64,000 nucleotides of DNA from Nomia melanderi (lineage: Eukaryota > Arthropoda > Insecta > Hymenoptera > Halictidae): assembly GCF_051020985.1 (NCBI RefSeq), contig NW_027475134.1:2356001-2420000 (forward strand), written 5' to 3'. Position numbers and translations under genes: made by a program. The notes beneath the pieces were generated by a model. The model had not been told where the DNA came from. It did no database searches and saw only the letters and a list, made by a program, of their open reading frames with translations. This document shows positions 21,918-35,390 of this stretch, one piece after another; position 1 is the stretch's first letter, and every line of letters starts with the position of its first letter.

Positions 21918-24900
21918 TCTGGTGATATCTCGGGTGTTATTAGAGATAGCGCAATAAATCAAAGTGCATTTTCTGCAGGAGGCCCTGGCGCATGAATCTG
22001 TGCAGCGGTATCTACCTCGGATCACCAGGGTCCGAGAAAACCACCGCCTCATGTGGCCGGACGCTCAGTGTCAGGGAAAAATCCAATATATATCTGGTGA
22101 TATCTCGGGTGCTATTACAGATAGCCCAAGAAATCAAAGTGCATTGTCTGTATTAGGCCCCGGCGCATGAATCTGTGCAGCGGGAACGACCTCGGACCAC
22201 CAGGGGCCGAGAAAACCACCGTCTCATGGGGCCGGACACTCAGGGTCATGGAAAAATCCAACATATATCTGGTGATATCTCGGGTGCTATTACAGATAGC
22301 GCAATAAATCAAAGTGCATTATCTGTAGGAGGCCCTGGCGCATGAATCTGTGCAGCGGGAACGACCTCTGACCACCAGGGGCCGAGAAAACCACCGTCTC
22401 ATGGGGCCGGACACTCTGGGTCGGGGAAAAATCCAATATATATCTGGTGATATCTCGGGTGCTATTAGAGATAGCGCGATAAATCAAAGTGACTTATCTG
22501 CAGGAGGCCCTGGCGCATGCATCTGTGCAGCGGGAACGACCTCGGACCACCAGGGGCCGAGAAAACCACAGTCTCATGGGGCCGGACACTCAGGGTCAGG
22601 GTAAAATCCAATATATATCTGGTGATATCTCGGGTGATATTAGAGATAGCGCAATACACCAAAGTGAATTATCTGCAGGAGGCCCTGGCGCATGAATCTG
22701 TGCAGCGGGAACGACCTCGGACAACCAGGGACCGAGAAAACCACCGCCTCATTGGGCCGGACACTCATTGTCAGGGAAAAATCCAATATATATCTCATGA
22801 TATCTCGGGTGCTATTACATATAGCGGGATATATCAAAGTGCATTGTCTGCAGGAGGCTCTAGCGCATGAACCTGTGCAGCGAGATCGATCTCGGACCCC
22901 CAGGGGCCGAGAAAACCACCGACACATTGGGCCGGGCACTCAGGGTCAGGGAAAAATCCAATATATATCTGGTGATAGCTCGGGTGCTATTACAGATAGC
23001 GCAATAAATCAAAGTGCATTGTCTGTAGGAGGCCCTGGCGCATGAATCTGTGCAGCGGGAACGACCTCGGACCACCAGGGGCCGAGAAAACCACAGTCTC
23101 ATGGGGCCGGACACTCAGGGTCTGGGTAAAATCCAATATATATATGGTGATATCTCGGGTGCTATTAGAGATAGCGCAATAAACCAAAGTGAAATATCTG
23201 CAGGAGGCCCTGGCGCATGAATCTGTGCAGCGGGAACGACCTCGGACCACCAGGGGCCGAGACAACAACCGTCTCATGGGGCCGGACACTCAGGGTCAGG
23301 GAAAAATCCAATATATTTCTGGTGATATCTCGGGTGCTATTACAGATAGCGCAATAAATCAAAGTGCATTGTCTGTAGGAGGCCCTGGCGCATGAATCTG
23401 TGCAGCGGGAACGACCTCGGACCACCAGGGGCCGAGAAAACCACAGTCTCATGGGGCCGGACACTCAGGGCCAGGGGAAAATCCAATATATATCTAGTGA
23501 TATCTCGGGTGCTATTAGAGATAGCGCAATAAACCAAAGTGTATTATTTGCAGGAGGCCCTGGCGCATGAATCTGTGCAACGGGAACGACCTCGGACCAC
23601 CAGGGGCCGAGAAAACCACCGTCTCATGGGGCCGGACACTCCGGGTCAGTGAAAAATCCAATATATATCTGGTTATATCTCGAGTGCTATTACAGATAGC
23701 GCAATAAATCAAAGTGCATTGTCTGTAGGAGGACCTTGCGCATGAATCTGTGCAGCGGGAAGTACCTCGGACCACCAGGGGCCGAGAAAACCACAGTCTC
23801 ACGGGGTCGGACACTCAGTGTCAGGGAAAAATCCAATATATATCTGGTGATATCTCGGGTGCTATTAGAGATAGCGCAATAAACCAAAGTGAATTATCTG
23901 CAGGGGCTCCGGGCGCATGAATCTGTGCTGCGGGAACGACCTCGGACCACCAGGGGCCGAGACAACCACCGTCTCATGGGGCCGGACACTCAGGGTCATG
24001 GAAGAATCCAATATATACCTGGTGATATCTCGGGTGCTATTAGAGATAGCGCAATAAACCAAAGTGAATTATCTGCAGGAGGCCCTGGCGCATGAACCTG
24101 TGCAGCGGGAACGACCTCGGACACCAGGAGCCGAGAAAACCACTGTCTCATGGGGTCGGACACTCAGGGTCAGGGAAAAATCCAATTTATATCTGGTGAT
24201 ATCTCGGGTGCTATTAGAGATAGCGCAATAAACCAAAGTGAATTATCTGCAGGAGGCCCTGGCGCATGAATCTGTGCCGCGGGAACGACCTCGGATCGCC
24301 AGGGTCCGAGATAACCACCGTCTCATGGGGCCGGACACCCAGGGTCGGGGAAAAATCCAATATATATCTGGTGATATCTCGGGTGCTATTACAGATAGCG
24401 CAATAAATCAAAGTGCATTGTCTGTAGGAGGCCCAGGCGAATGAATCTGTGCACCGGGATCGACCTCGGACCAACAGGGGCCGAGAAAATCACCGTCTCA
24501 TGGGGCCGGACTGTCAGGGTCAGGGAAAAATCCAATATATATCTGGTGATATCTCGGGTGCGATTGGAGATAACGCAATAAACCAAAGTGCATTGTCTGC
24601 AGCAGGCCCTGGCGCATGAATCTGTGCAGCGGGAACGACCTCGGACCACCAGAGGCCGAGAAAACCACCGTCTCATGGGGCCGGACTCTCAGGGTCAGGG
24701 AAAAATCCAATATATATCTGGTGATATCTCGGGTGCTGTTAGAAATAGCGCAATAAATCAAAGTGAATTATCTGCAGGGGGCCCTGGCGCATGAATCTGT
24801 GCAGCGGGAACGACCTCGGACACCAGGAGCCGAGAAAACCACCGTCTCATGGGGTCGGACACTCAGGGTCAGGGAAAAATCCAATATATATCTGGTGATA

Positions 24901-25999
24901 TCTCGGGTGCTATTACAGATAGCGCAATAAATCAAAGTGCATTGTCTGTAGGAGGCCCTGGCGCATGAATCTGTGCAGCCGGATCGACCTCGGACCACCA
25001 GGGGCAGAGAAAACTACCGTCTCATGGGGCCGGACACTCAGGGCCAGGGACAAATCCAATATATATCTGGCGATATCTCGGGTGCTATTGGAGATAGCGC
25101 AAAAAACCAAAGTGCATTGTCTGTAGGAGGCACTGGCGCATGAATCTGTGAGGCGGGAACGATCTCTGACCGCCAGGTGCAGAGAAAACCACAGTCTTAT
25201 GGGCCAGGACACTCAGGGTTATGGGAAAATACAATATATATCTGGTGATATCTCGGGTGCTATTAGAGATAGCGCAATAAACCAAAGTGAATTATCTGCA
25301 GGAGGCCCTGGCGCATGCATCTGCGCAGCGGGAACGACCTCTGACCACCGGGGGCCGAGAAAACCACCGTCTCATGGGGCCGGACACTCTGGGTCGGGGA
25401 AAAATCCAATATATATCTGGTGATATCTCGGGTGCTATTAGAGATAGCGCGATAAATCAAAGTGACTTATCTGCAGGAGGCCCTGGCGCATGCATCTGTG
25501 CAGCGGGAACGACCTCGGACCACCAGGGGCCGAGAAAACCACAGTCTCATGGGGCCGGACACTCAGGGTCAGGGGAAAATCCAACATATATTTGGTGATA
25601 TCTCGGGTGCTATTACAGATAGCGCAATAAATCAAAGTGAATTGTCTGTAGGAGGCCCTGGCGCATGAATCTGTGCAGCCGGAACGACCTCGAACCACCA
25701 GGGGCCGCGAAAACCACCGTCTCATGGGGCCGGACACTCAGAGTCAGGGGAAAATCCAATATATATCTGGTGGTATCTCGGGTGCTATTACAGATAGCGT
25801 AATAAATAAATGTGCATTGTCTGTAGGAGGCCCTGGCGCATGAATCTGTGCAGCGGGAACGACCTCGGACCACCAGGGGCCGAGAAAACCACAGTCTCAT
25901 GGGGCCGGACACTCAGGGTTAGGGGAAAATCCAACATATATCTGGTGATATCTCGGGTTATATTACAGATAGCACAATAAATCAAAGTGCATTGTCTGT

Positions 26000-27850
26000 A
26001 GGAGGCCCTGGCGCATGAATCTGTGCAGCGGGAACGACCTCGGACCACCAGGGGCCGAGAAAACCACCGTCTCATGGGGCCGGACACTCAGGGTCAGGGA
26101 AGAATCCAATATATATCTGGTGATATCTCGGGTGCTATTACAGATAGCGCAATAAATCAAAGTGCATTGTCTGTAGGAGGCTCAGGCGAATGAATCTGTG
26201 CAGCGGGAACGACCTCGGACCACCAGGGGCCGAGAAAACCACAGTCTCATGGGGCCGGACACTCAGGGTCAGGGGAAAATCCAATATATATCTGGTGATA
26301 TCTCGGGTGCTATTACAGATAGCGCAATAAACCAAAGTGCATTGTCTGTAGGAGGCTCTTGCGAATGAATCTGTACCGCAGGAACGACCTCGGACCACCA
26401 GTGGCCGAGAAAATTACAGATATTCGGAATCCGTCACCCAAGGTCATGTAAAAATCCAGCAAATATCTGGTGATATCTCGGGTGCTATTAGAGACAGCGC
26501 AATAAACCAAAGTGCATTGTCTGTAGGAGGCCCAGGCGAATGAATCTGTGCAGCGGAAACGACCTCGGACCACCAGGGGCCGAGAAAATTACAGATATTC
26601 GGAATCCGTCACCCAAGGTCATGTAAAAATCCAGCATATATCTGGTGATATCTCGGGTGCTATTACAGATAGCCTAATAACCCAAAGTGCATTGTCTGTA
26701 GGAGGCCCTGGAGCATGAATCTGTGCAGAGGGAACGACCTCGGACCACCAGGGGCCGAGAAAACCACAGTCTCATGGGGTCGGGCACTCAGGGTCAGGGA
26801 AGAATCCAATATATACCTGGTGATATCTCGGGTGCTATTAGAGATAGCGCAATAAACCAAAGTGAATTATCTGCAGGAGACCCTGGCGCATGAATCTGTG
26901 CAGCGGGAACGACCTCGGACCACCAGGGGCCGAGACAACAACCGTCTCATGGGGCCGGACACTCAGGGTCAGGGAAAAATCCAATATATTTCTGGTGATA
27001 TCTCGGGTTATATTACAGATAGAACAATAAATCAAAGTGCATTGTCTGTATTAGGCCCCGGCGCATGAATCTGTGCAGCGGGAACGACCTCGGACCACCA
27101 GGGGCCGAGAAAACCACCGTCTCATGGGGCCGGACACTCAGGGTCAGGGAAAAATCCAATATATATCTGGTGATATCTCGGGTGCTATTACAGATAGCGC
27201 AATAAATCAGAGTGCATTGTCTGTAGGAGGCCCTGGCGCATGAATCTGTGTAGCGGGAACGACCTCGGACCACCAGAGGCCGAGAAAACCACAGTCTCAT
27301 GGGTCCGGACGCTCAGGGTCAGGGGAAAATCCAACATATATCTGGTGATATCTCGGGTGCTATTACAGATAGCGCAATAAATCAAAGTGAATTGTCTGTA
27401 GCAGGCCCTGGCGCATGAATCTGTGCAGCCGGAACGACCTCGAACCACCAGGGGCCGCGAAAACCACCGTCTCATGGGGCCGGACACTCAGGGTCAGTGA
27501 AAGATCCAATATATATCTGGTGGTATCTCGGGTGCTATTACAGATAGCGTAATAAATAAATGTGCATTGTCTGTAGGAGGCCCTGGCGCATGAATCTGTG
27601 CAGAGGGAACGACCTCGGACCACCAGGGGCCGAGAAAACCACCGTCTCATGGGGCCGGACACTCAGGGTCAGGGAAGAATCCATTATATATCTGGTGATA
27701 TCTCGGGTGCTATTACAGATAGCCCAAGAAATGAAACTGCATTGTCTGTATTTGGACCCGGCGCATGAACCTGTGCAGCGGGAACGACCTCGGATCACCA
27801 GGGGCCGAGAAAACCACCGTCTCATGGGGCCGGACACTCAGGGTCAGGGA
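26000..27850. repeat. Partial earlier copy of the 26-37 kb higher-order repeat
   Basis: Calling the recurring monomer types a, b, B, c, d, x, e, f, g, h, i, this stretch reads a b B c d e f g h i. The same order recurs at about 29,950-31,870 as a b B c d x e f g h i, with offset 3,850 for a-d and 4,025 for e-i; the step is one whole monomer (x). It includes the B-cassette pair and units with GAGCATGAATC, GACAACAACCGTC, GTAGCGGGAACG and CCACCAGGGGCCGCGAAAACC. Confidence 0.85.
26410..26640 (+). repeat. Pair of B-type cassettes (26,411 and 26,587)
   Basis: Two B cassettes one monomer apart. The first ends CAGCAAATATC and follows the unusual GAATGAATCTGTACCGCAGG; the second ends CAGCATATATC and follows CCCAGGCGAATGAATC. 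The same pair recurs at 30,261/30,437 and 35,161/35,337, so B monomers spread here as part of higher-order repeat units. Confidence 0.9.
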
Positions 27851-29950
27851 AAAATCCAATATATATCTGGTGATATCTCGGGTGCTATTACAGATAGCCC
27901 AAGAAATCAAAGTGCATTGTCTGTATTAGGCCCCGGTGCATGAATCTGTGCAGCGGGAACGACCTCGGACCACCAGGGGCCGAGAAAACCACCGTCTCAT
28001 GGGGCCGGACACTCAGGGTCAGGGAAAAATCCAATATATATCTGGTGATATCTCGGGTGCTATTACAGATAGCGCAATAAATCAGAGTGCATTGTCTGTA
28101 GGAGGCCCTGGCGCATGAATCTGTGTAGCGGGAACGACCTCGGACCACCAGAGGCCGAGAAAACCACAGTCTCATTGGTCCGGACGCTCAGGGTCAGGGG
28201 AAAATCCAACATATATCTGGTGATATCTCGGGTGCTATTACAGATAGCGCAATAAATCAAAGTGAATTGTCTGTAGGACGCCCTGGCGCATGAATCTGTG
28301 CAGCCGGAACGACCTCGAACCACCAGGGGCCGCGAAAACCACCGTCTCATGGGGCCGGATACTCAGGGTCAGTGAAAGATCCAATATATATCTGGTGGTA
28401 TCTCGGGTGCTATTACAGATAGCGTAATAAATAAATGTGCATTGTCTGTAGGAGGCCCTGGAGCATGAATCTGTGCAGAGGGAACGACCTCGGACCACCA
28501 GGGGCCGAGAAAACCACAGTCTCATGGGGTCGGACACTCAGGGTCAGGGAAGAATCCAATATATACCTGGTGATATCTCGGGTGCTATTAGAGATAGCGC
28601 AATAAACCAAAGTGAATTATCTGCAGGAGACCCTGGCGCATGAATCTGTGCAGCGGGAACGACCTCGGACCACCAGGGACCGAGACAACAACCGTCTCAT
28701 GGGGCCGGACACTCAGGGTCAGGGAAAAATCCAATATATTTCTGGAGATATCTCGGGTTATATTACAGATAGAACAATAAATGAAATTGCATTGTCTGTA
28801 GGAGGCCCTGGCGCATGAATCTGTGCAGCGGGAACGACCTCGGACCACCAGGGGCCGAGAAAACCACCGTCTCATGGGGCCGGACACTCAGGGTCAGGGA
28901 AAAATCCAATATATATCTGGTGATATCTCGGGTGCTATTACAGATAGCCCAAGAAATCAAAGTGCATTGTCTGTATTAGGCCCCGGCGCATGAATCTGTG
29001 CAGCGGGAACGACCTCGGACCACCAGGGGCCGAGAAAACCACCGTCTCATGGGGCCGGACACTCAGGGTCAGGGAAAAATCCAATATATATCTGGTGATA
29101 TCTCGGGTGCTATTACAGATAGCGCAATAAATCAGAGTGCATTGTCTGTAGGAGGCCCTGGCGCATGAATCTGTGTAGCGGGAACGACCTCGGACCACCA
29201 GAGGCCGAGAAAACCACAGTCTCATGGGTCCGGACGCTCAGGGTCAGGGGAAAATCCAACATATATCTGGTGATATCTCGGGTGCTATTACAGGTAGCGC
29301 AATAAATCAAAGTGAATTGTCTGTAGGACGCCCTGGCGCATGAATCTGTGCAGCCGGAACGACCTCGAACCACCAGGGGCCGCGAAAACCACCGTCTCAT
29401 GGGGCCGGACACTCAGGGTCAGTGAAAGATCCAATATATATCTGGTGGTATCTCGGGTGCTATTACAGATAGCGTAATAAATAAATGTGCATTGTCTGTA
29501 GGAGGCCCTGGAGCATGAATCTGTGCAGAGGGAACGACCTCGGACCACCAGGGGCCGAGAAAACCACAGTCTCATGGGGTCGGACACTCAGGGTCAGGGA
29601 AGAATCCAATATATACCTGGTGATATCTCGGGTGCTATTAGAGATAGCGCAATAAACCAAAGTGAATTATCTGCAGGAGACCCTGGCGCATGAATCTGTG
29701 CAGCGGGAACGACCTCGGACCACCAGGGGCCGAGACAACAACCGTCTCATGGGGCCGGACACTCAGGGACAGGGAAAAATCCAATATATTTCTGGTAATA
29801 TCTCGGGTTATATTACAGATAGAACAATAAATCAAAGTGCATTGTCTGTAGGAGGCCCTGGCGCATGAATCTGTGCAGCGGGAACGACCTCGGACCACCA
29901 GGGGCCGAGAAAACCACCGTCTCATGGGGCCGGACACTCAGGGTCAGGGA
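27851..29950. repeat. Two tandem 6-monomer (1,050-bp) higher-order repeats
   Basis: Monomer types e f g c d x occur twice in a row with offset 1,050 bp (for example 28,238-28,790 against 29,288-29,840). Differences are few, such as TCATTGGTCC versus TCATGGGTCC, CGGATACTC versus CGGACACTC, and AATGAAATTGC versus AATCAAAGTGC. The repeat is copied again inside the second super-repeat at about 32,926-35,000, where the second unit lacks x. Confidence 0.88.
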
Positions 29951-30259
29951 AGAATCCAATATATATCTGGTGATATCTCGGGTGCTATTACAGATAGCGC
30001 AATAAATCAAAGTGCATTGTCTGTAGGAGGCTCAGGCGAATGAATCTGTGCAGCGGGAACGACCTCGGACCACCAGGGGCCGAGAAAACCACAGTCTCAT
30101 GGGGCCGGACACTCAGGGTCAGGGGAAAATCCAATATATATCTGGTGATATCTCGGGTGCTATTACAGATAGCGCAATAAACCAAAGTGCATTGTCTGTA
30201 GGAGGCTCTTGCGAATGAATCTGTACCGCAGGAACGACCTCGGACCACCAGTGGCCGAG

Positions 30260-30490
30260 AAAATTACAGATATTCGGAATCCGTCACCCAAGGTCATGTA
30301 AAAATCCAGCAAATATCTGGTGATATCTCGGGTGCTATTAGAGACAGCGCAATAAACCAAAGTGCATTGTCTGTAGGAGGCCCAGGCGAATGAATCTGTG
30401 CAGCGGAAACGACCTCGGACCACCAGGGGCCGAGAAAATTACAGATATTCGGAATCCGTCACCCAAGGTCATGTAAAAATCCAGCATATA
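30260..30490 (+). repeat. Pair of B-type cassettes (30,261 and 30,437)
   Basis: Same two forms as 26,411/26,587, 3,850 bp (22 monomers) away. Just after the second, GCTGTTACAGATAGCC (for GCTATTACAGATAGCC in the first pair) is shared with the 35.3-kb pair, linking these two most closely. Confidence 0.9.
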
Positions 30491-32709
30491 TCTGGTGATA
30501 TCTCGGGTGCTGTTACAGATAGCCTAATAACCCAAAGTGCATTGTCTGTAGGAGGCCCTGGAGCATGAATCTGTGCAGAGGGAACGACCTCGGACCACCA
30601 GGGGCCGAGAAAACCACAGTCTCATGGGGTCGGACACTCAGGGTCAGGGAAGAATCCAATATATACCTGGTGATATCTCGGGTGCTATTAGAGATAGCGC
30701 AATAAACCAAAGTGAATTATCTGCAGGAGACCCTGGCGCATGAATCTGTGCAGCGGGAACGACCTCGGACCACCAGGGGCCGAGACAACAACCGTCTCAT
30801 GGGGCCGGACACTCAGGGTCAGGGAAAAATCCAATATATTTCTGGTGATATCTCGGGTTATATTACAGATAGAACAATAAATCAAAGTGCATTGTCTGTA
30901 GGAGGCCCTGGCGCATGAATCTGTGCAGCGGGAACGACCTCGGACCACCAGGGGCCGAGAAAACCACCGTCTCATGGGGCCGGGCACTCAGGGTCAGGGA
31001 AAAATCTATCATATATCTGGTGATATCTCGGGTGCTATTACAGATAGCCCAAGAAATCAAAGTGCATTGTCTGTATTAGGCCCCGGCGCATGAATCTGTG
31101 CAGCGGGAACGACCTCGGACCACCAGGGGCCGAGAAAACCACCGTCTCATGGGGCCGGACACTCAGGGTCAGGGAAAAATCCAATATATATCTGGTGATA
31201 TCTCGGGTGCTATTACAGATAGCGCAATAAATCAGAGTGCATTGTCTGTAGGAGGCCCTGGCGCATGAATCTGTGTAGCGGGAACGACCTCGGACCACCA
31301 GAGGCCGAGAAAACCACAGTCTCATGGGTCCGGACGCTCAGGGTCAGGGGAAAATCCAACATATATCTGGTGATATCTCGGGTGCTATTACAGATAGCGC
31401 AATAAATCAAAGTGAATTGTCTGTAGGAGGCCCTGGCGCATGAATCTGTGCAGCCGGAACGACCTCGAACCACCAGGGGCCGCGAAAACCACCGTCTCAT
31501 GGGGCCGGACACTCAGGGTCAGTGAAAGATCCAATATATATCTGGTGGTATCTCGGGTGCTATTACAGATAGCGTAATAAATAAATGTGCATTGTCTGTA
31601 GGAGGCCCTGGCGCATGAATCTGTGCAGAGGGAACGACCTCGGACCACCAGGGGCCGAGAAAACCACCGTCTCATGGGGCCGGACACTCAGGGTCAGGGA
31701 AGAATCCATTATATATCTGGTGATATCTCGGGTGCTATTACAGATAGCCCAAGAAATGAAAGTGCATTGTCTGTATTTGGACCCGGCGCATGAATCTGTG
31801 CAGCGGGAACGACCTCGGATCACCAGGGGCCGAGAAAACCACCGTCTCATGGGGCCGGACACTCAGGGTCAGTGAAAAATCCAATATATATCTGGTGATA
31901 TCTCGGGTGCTATTACAGATAGCGCAATAAATCAAAGTGCATTGTCTGTAGGAGACCCTGGCGCATGAATCTCTGCAGCGGGAACGACCTCGGACCACCA
32001 GGGGCCGAGACAACAACCGTCTAATGGGGCCGGACACTCAGGGTCAGGGAAAAATCCAATATATTTCTGGTGATATCTCGGGTTATATTACAGATAGAAC
32101 AATAAATCAAAGTGCATTGTCTGTAGGAGGCCCTGGCGCATGAATCTGTGCAGCGGGAACGACCTCGGACCACCAGGGGCCGAGAAAACCACCGTCTCAT
32201 GGGGCCGGACACTCAGGGTCAGGGAAAAATCCAATATATATCTGGTGATATCTCGGGTGCTATTACAGATAGCCCAAGAAATCAAAGTGCATTGTCTGTA
32301 TTAGGCCCCGGCGCATGAATCTGTGCAGCGGGAACGACCTCGGACCACCAGGGGCCGAGAAAGCCACCGTCTCATGGGGCCGGACACTCAGGGTCAGGGA
32401 AGAATCCAATATATATCTGGTGATATCTCGGGTGCTATTACAGATAGCGCAATAAATCAAAGTGCATTGTCTGTAGGAGGCCCTGTCGCATGAATCTGTG
32501 CAGCGGGAACGACCTCGGACCACCAGGGGCCGAGAAAACCACAGTCTCATGGGGCCGGGCACTCAGGGTCAGGGGAAAATCCAATATATATCTGGTGATA
32601 TCTCGGGTGCTATTACAGATAGCGCAATAAACCAAAGTGCATTGACTGTAGGAGGCTCTTGCGAATGAATCTGTACCGCAGGAACGACCTCGGACCACCA
32701 GTGGCCGAG

Positions 32710-32762
32710 AGAATTACAGATATTCGGAATCCGTCACCCAAGGTCATGTAAAAATCCAGCAA
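32710..32762 (+). repeat. Single B-type cassette
   Basis: GAGAGAATTACAG variant of the CAGCAAATATC form. Here the second member of the pair is missing: the next monomer is an ordinary alpha unit. This arrangement is copied at about 37,437. Confidence 0.88.
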
Positions 32763-35159
32763 ATATCTGGTGATATCTCGGGTGCTATTAGAGATAGCGC
32801 AATAAACCAAAGTGAATTATCTGCAGGAGGCCCTGGCGCATGAATCTGTGCAACGGGAGCGACCTCGGACCACCAGGGGCCGAGAAAACCACAGTCTCAT
32901 GGGGCCGGACACTCAGGGTCAGGGGAAAATCCAATATATATCTGGTGATATCTCGGGTGCTATTACAGATAGCCCAAGAAATCAAAGTGCATTGTCTGTA
33001 TTAGGCCCCGGTGCATGAATCTGTGCAGCGGGAACGACCTCGGACCACCAGGGGCCGAGAAAACCACCGTCTCATGGGGCCGGACACTCAGGGTCAGGGA
33101 AAAATCCAATATATATCTGGTGATATCTCGGGTGCTATTACAGATAGCGCAATAAATCAGAGTGCATTGTCTGTAGGAGGCCCTGGCGCATGAATCTGTG
33201 TACCGGGAACGACCTCGGACCACCAGAGGCCGAGAAAACCACAGTCTCATTGGTCCGGACGCTCAGGGTCAGGGGAAAATCCAACATATATCTGGTGATA
33301 TCTCGGGTGCTATTACAGATAGCGCAATAAATCAAAGTGAATTGTCTGTAGGACGCCCTGGCGCATGAATCTGTGCAGCCGGAACGACCTCGAACCACCA
33401 GGGGCCGCGAAAACCACCGTCTCATGGGGCCGGATACTCAGGGTCAGTGAAAGATCCAATATATATCTGGTGGTATCTCGGGTGCTATTACAGATAGCGT
33501 AATAAATAAATGTGCATTGTCTGTAGGAGGCCCTGGAGCATGAATCTGTGCAGAGGGAACGACCTCGGACCACCAGGGGCCGAGAAAACCACAGTCTCAT
33601 GGGGTCGGACACTCAGGGTCAGGGAAGAATCCAATATATACCTGGTGATATCTCGGGTGCTATTAGAGATAGCGCAATAAACCAAAGTGAATTATCTGCA
33701 GGAGACCCTGGCGCATGAATCTGTGCAGCGGGAACGACCTCGGACCACCAGGGGCCGAGACAACAACCGTCTCATGGGGCCGGACACTCAGGGTCAGGGA
33801 AAAATCCAATATATTTCTGGTGATATCTCGGGTTATATTACAGATAGAACAATAAATGAAAGTGCATTGTCTGTAGGAGGCCCTGGCGCATGAATCTGTG
33901 CAGCGGGAACGACCTCGGACCACCAGGGGCCGAGAAAACCACCGTCTCATGGGGCCGGACACTCAGGGTCAGGGAAAAATCCAATATATATCTGGTGATA
34001 TCTCGGGTGCTATTACAGATAGCCCAAGAAATCAAAGTGCATTGTCTGTATTAGGCCCCGGCGCATGAATCTGTGCAGCGGGAACGACCTCGGACCACCA
34101 GGGGCCGAGAAAGCCACCGTCTCATGGGGCCGGACACTCAGGGTCAGGGAAAAATCCAATATATATCTGGTGATATCTCGGGTGCTATTACAGATAGCGC
34201 AATAAATCAGAGTGCATTGTCTGTAGGAGGCCCTGGCGCATGAATCTGTGTAGCGGGAACGACCTCGGACCACCAGAGGCCGAGAAAACCACAGTCTCAT
34301 GGGTCCGGACGCTCAGGGTCAGGGGAAAATCCAACATATATCTGGTGATATCTCGGGTGCTATTACAGATAGCGCAATAAATCAAAGTGAATTGTCTGTA
34401 GGACGCCCTGGCGCATGAATCTGTGCAGCCGGAACGACCTCGAACCACCAGGGGCCGCGAAAACCACCGTCTCATGGGGCCGGACACTCAGGGTCAGTGA
34501 AAGATCCAATATATATCTGGTGGTATCTCGGGTGCTATTACAGATAGCGTAATAAATAAATGTGCATTGTCTGTAGGAGGCCCTGGAGCATGAATCTGTG
34601 CAGAGGGAACGACCTCGGACCACCAGGGGCCGAGAAAACCACAGTCTCATGGGGTCGGACACTCAGGGTCAGGGAAGAATCCAATATATACCTGGTGATA
34701 TCTCGGGTGCTATTAGAGATAGCGCAATAAACCAAAGTGAATTATCTGCAGGAGACCCTGGCGAATGAATCTGTGCAGCGGGAACGACCTCGGACCACCA
34801 GGGGCCGAGACAACAACCGTCTCATGGGGCCGGACACTCAGGGACAGGGAAAAATCCAATATATTTCTGGTGATATCTCGGGTTATATTACAGATAGAAC
34901 AATAAATCAAAGTGCATTGTCTGTAGGAGGCTCAGGCGAATGAATCTGTGCAGCGGGAACGACCTCGGACCACCAGGGGCCGAGAAAACCACCGTCTCAT
35001 GGGGCCGGACACTCAGGGTCAGGGAAGAATCCAATATATATCTGGTGATATCTCGGGTGCTATTACAGATAGCGCAATAAACCAAAGTGCATTGTCTGTA
35101 GGAGGCTCTTGCGAATGAATCTGTACCGCAGGAACGACCTCGGACCACCAGTGGCCGAG

Positions 35160-35390
35160 AAAATTACAGATATTCGGAATCCGTCACCCAAGGTCATGTA
35201 AAAATCCAGCAAATATCTGGTGATATCTCGGGTGCTATTAGAGACAGCGCAATAAACCAAAGTGCATTGTCTGTAGGAGGCCCAGGCGAATGAATCTGTG
35301 CAGCGGAAACGACCTCGGACCACCAGGGGCCGAGAAAATTACAGATATTCGGAATCCGTCACCCAAGGTCATGTAAAAACCCAGCATATA
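35160..35390 (+). repeat. Pair of B-type cassettes (35,161 and 35,337)
   Basis: Counterpart of the 30.26-kb pair in the second super-repeat copy (offset 4,900). The second cassette has AAAAACCCAGCATATATC in place of AAAAATCCAGCATATATC. Confidence 0.9.

Larger units (their letters stand above)
18931..26000. repeat. Most diverged part of the array
   Basis: About 40 monomers with many private substitutions, such as CTTCTCCTGGAGCCGG (near 20,995), GAGTAAACC (21,160), GGTATCTACC (22,007), TATAGCGGGATATATC (22,821), GAGATCGATCTCGGACCCCC (22,882), GAGGCGGGAACGATCTCTG (25,150) and CAGGTGCAGAG (25,173). Four of the B cassettes and the chimeric unit lie here. One clear duplication is the 22,350-22,600 segment (CACTCTGGGTCGGGG, GTGACTTATC, CATGCATCTG), repeated at about 25,323-25,573 (offset 2,973 = 17 x 175 minus 2). 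No genes or foreign insertions seen. Confidence 0.75.
27851..32925. repeat. 5,075-bp (29-monomer) super-repeat, copy 1
   Basis: Matches 32,926-37,690 with few differences that I could see. It begins just after GTCAGGG(A/G)AAA at 27,850/32,925, and similarity with the second copy runs to 32,965/37,690, giving about 40 bp shared at the junction. Monomer order: e f g c d x, e f g c d x, a b B, c d x e f g, then h i and about six further units ending in another a b pair. The first twelve monomers are two tandem 6-monomer (1,050 bp) HORs. The Z-like tiling indicates repeated unequal exchange in register. Confidence 0.9.
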
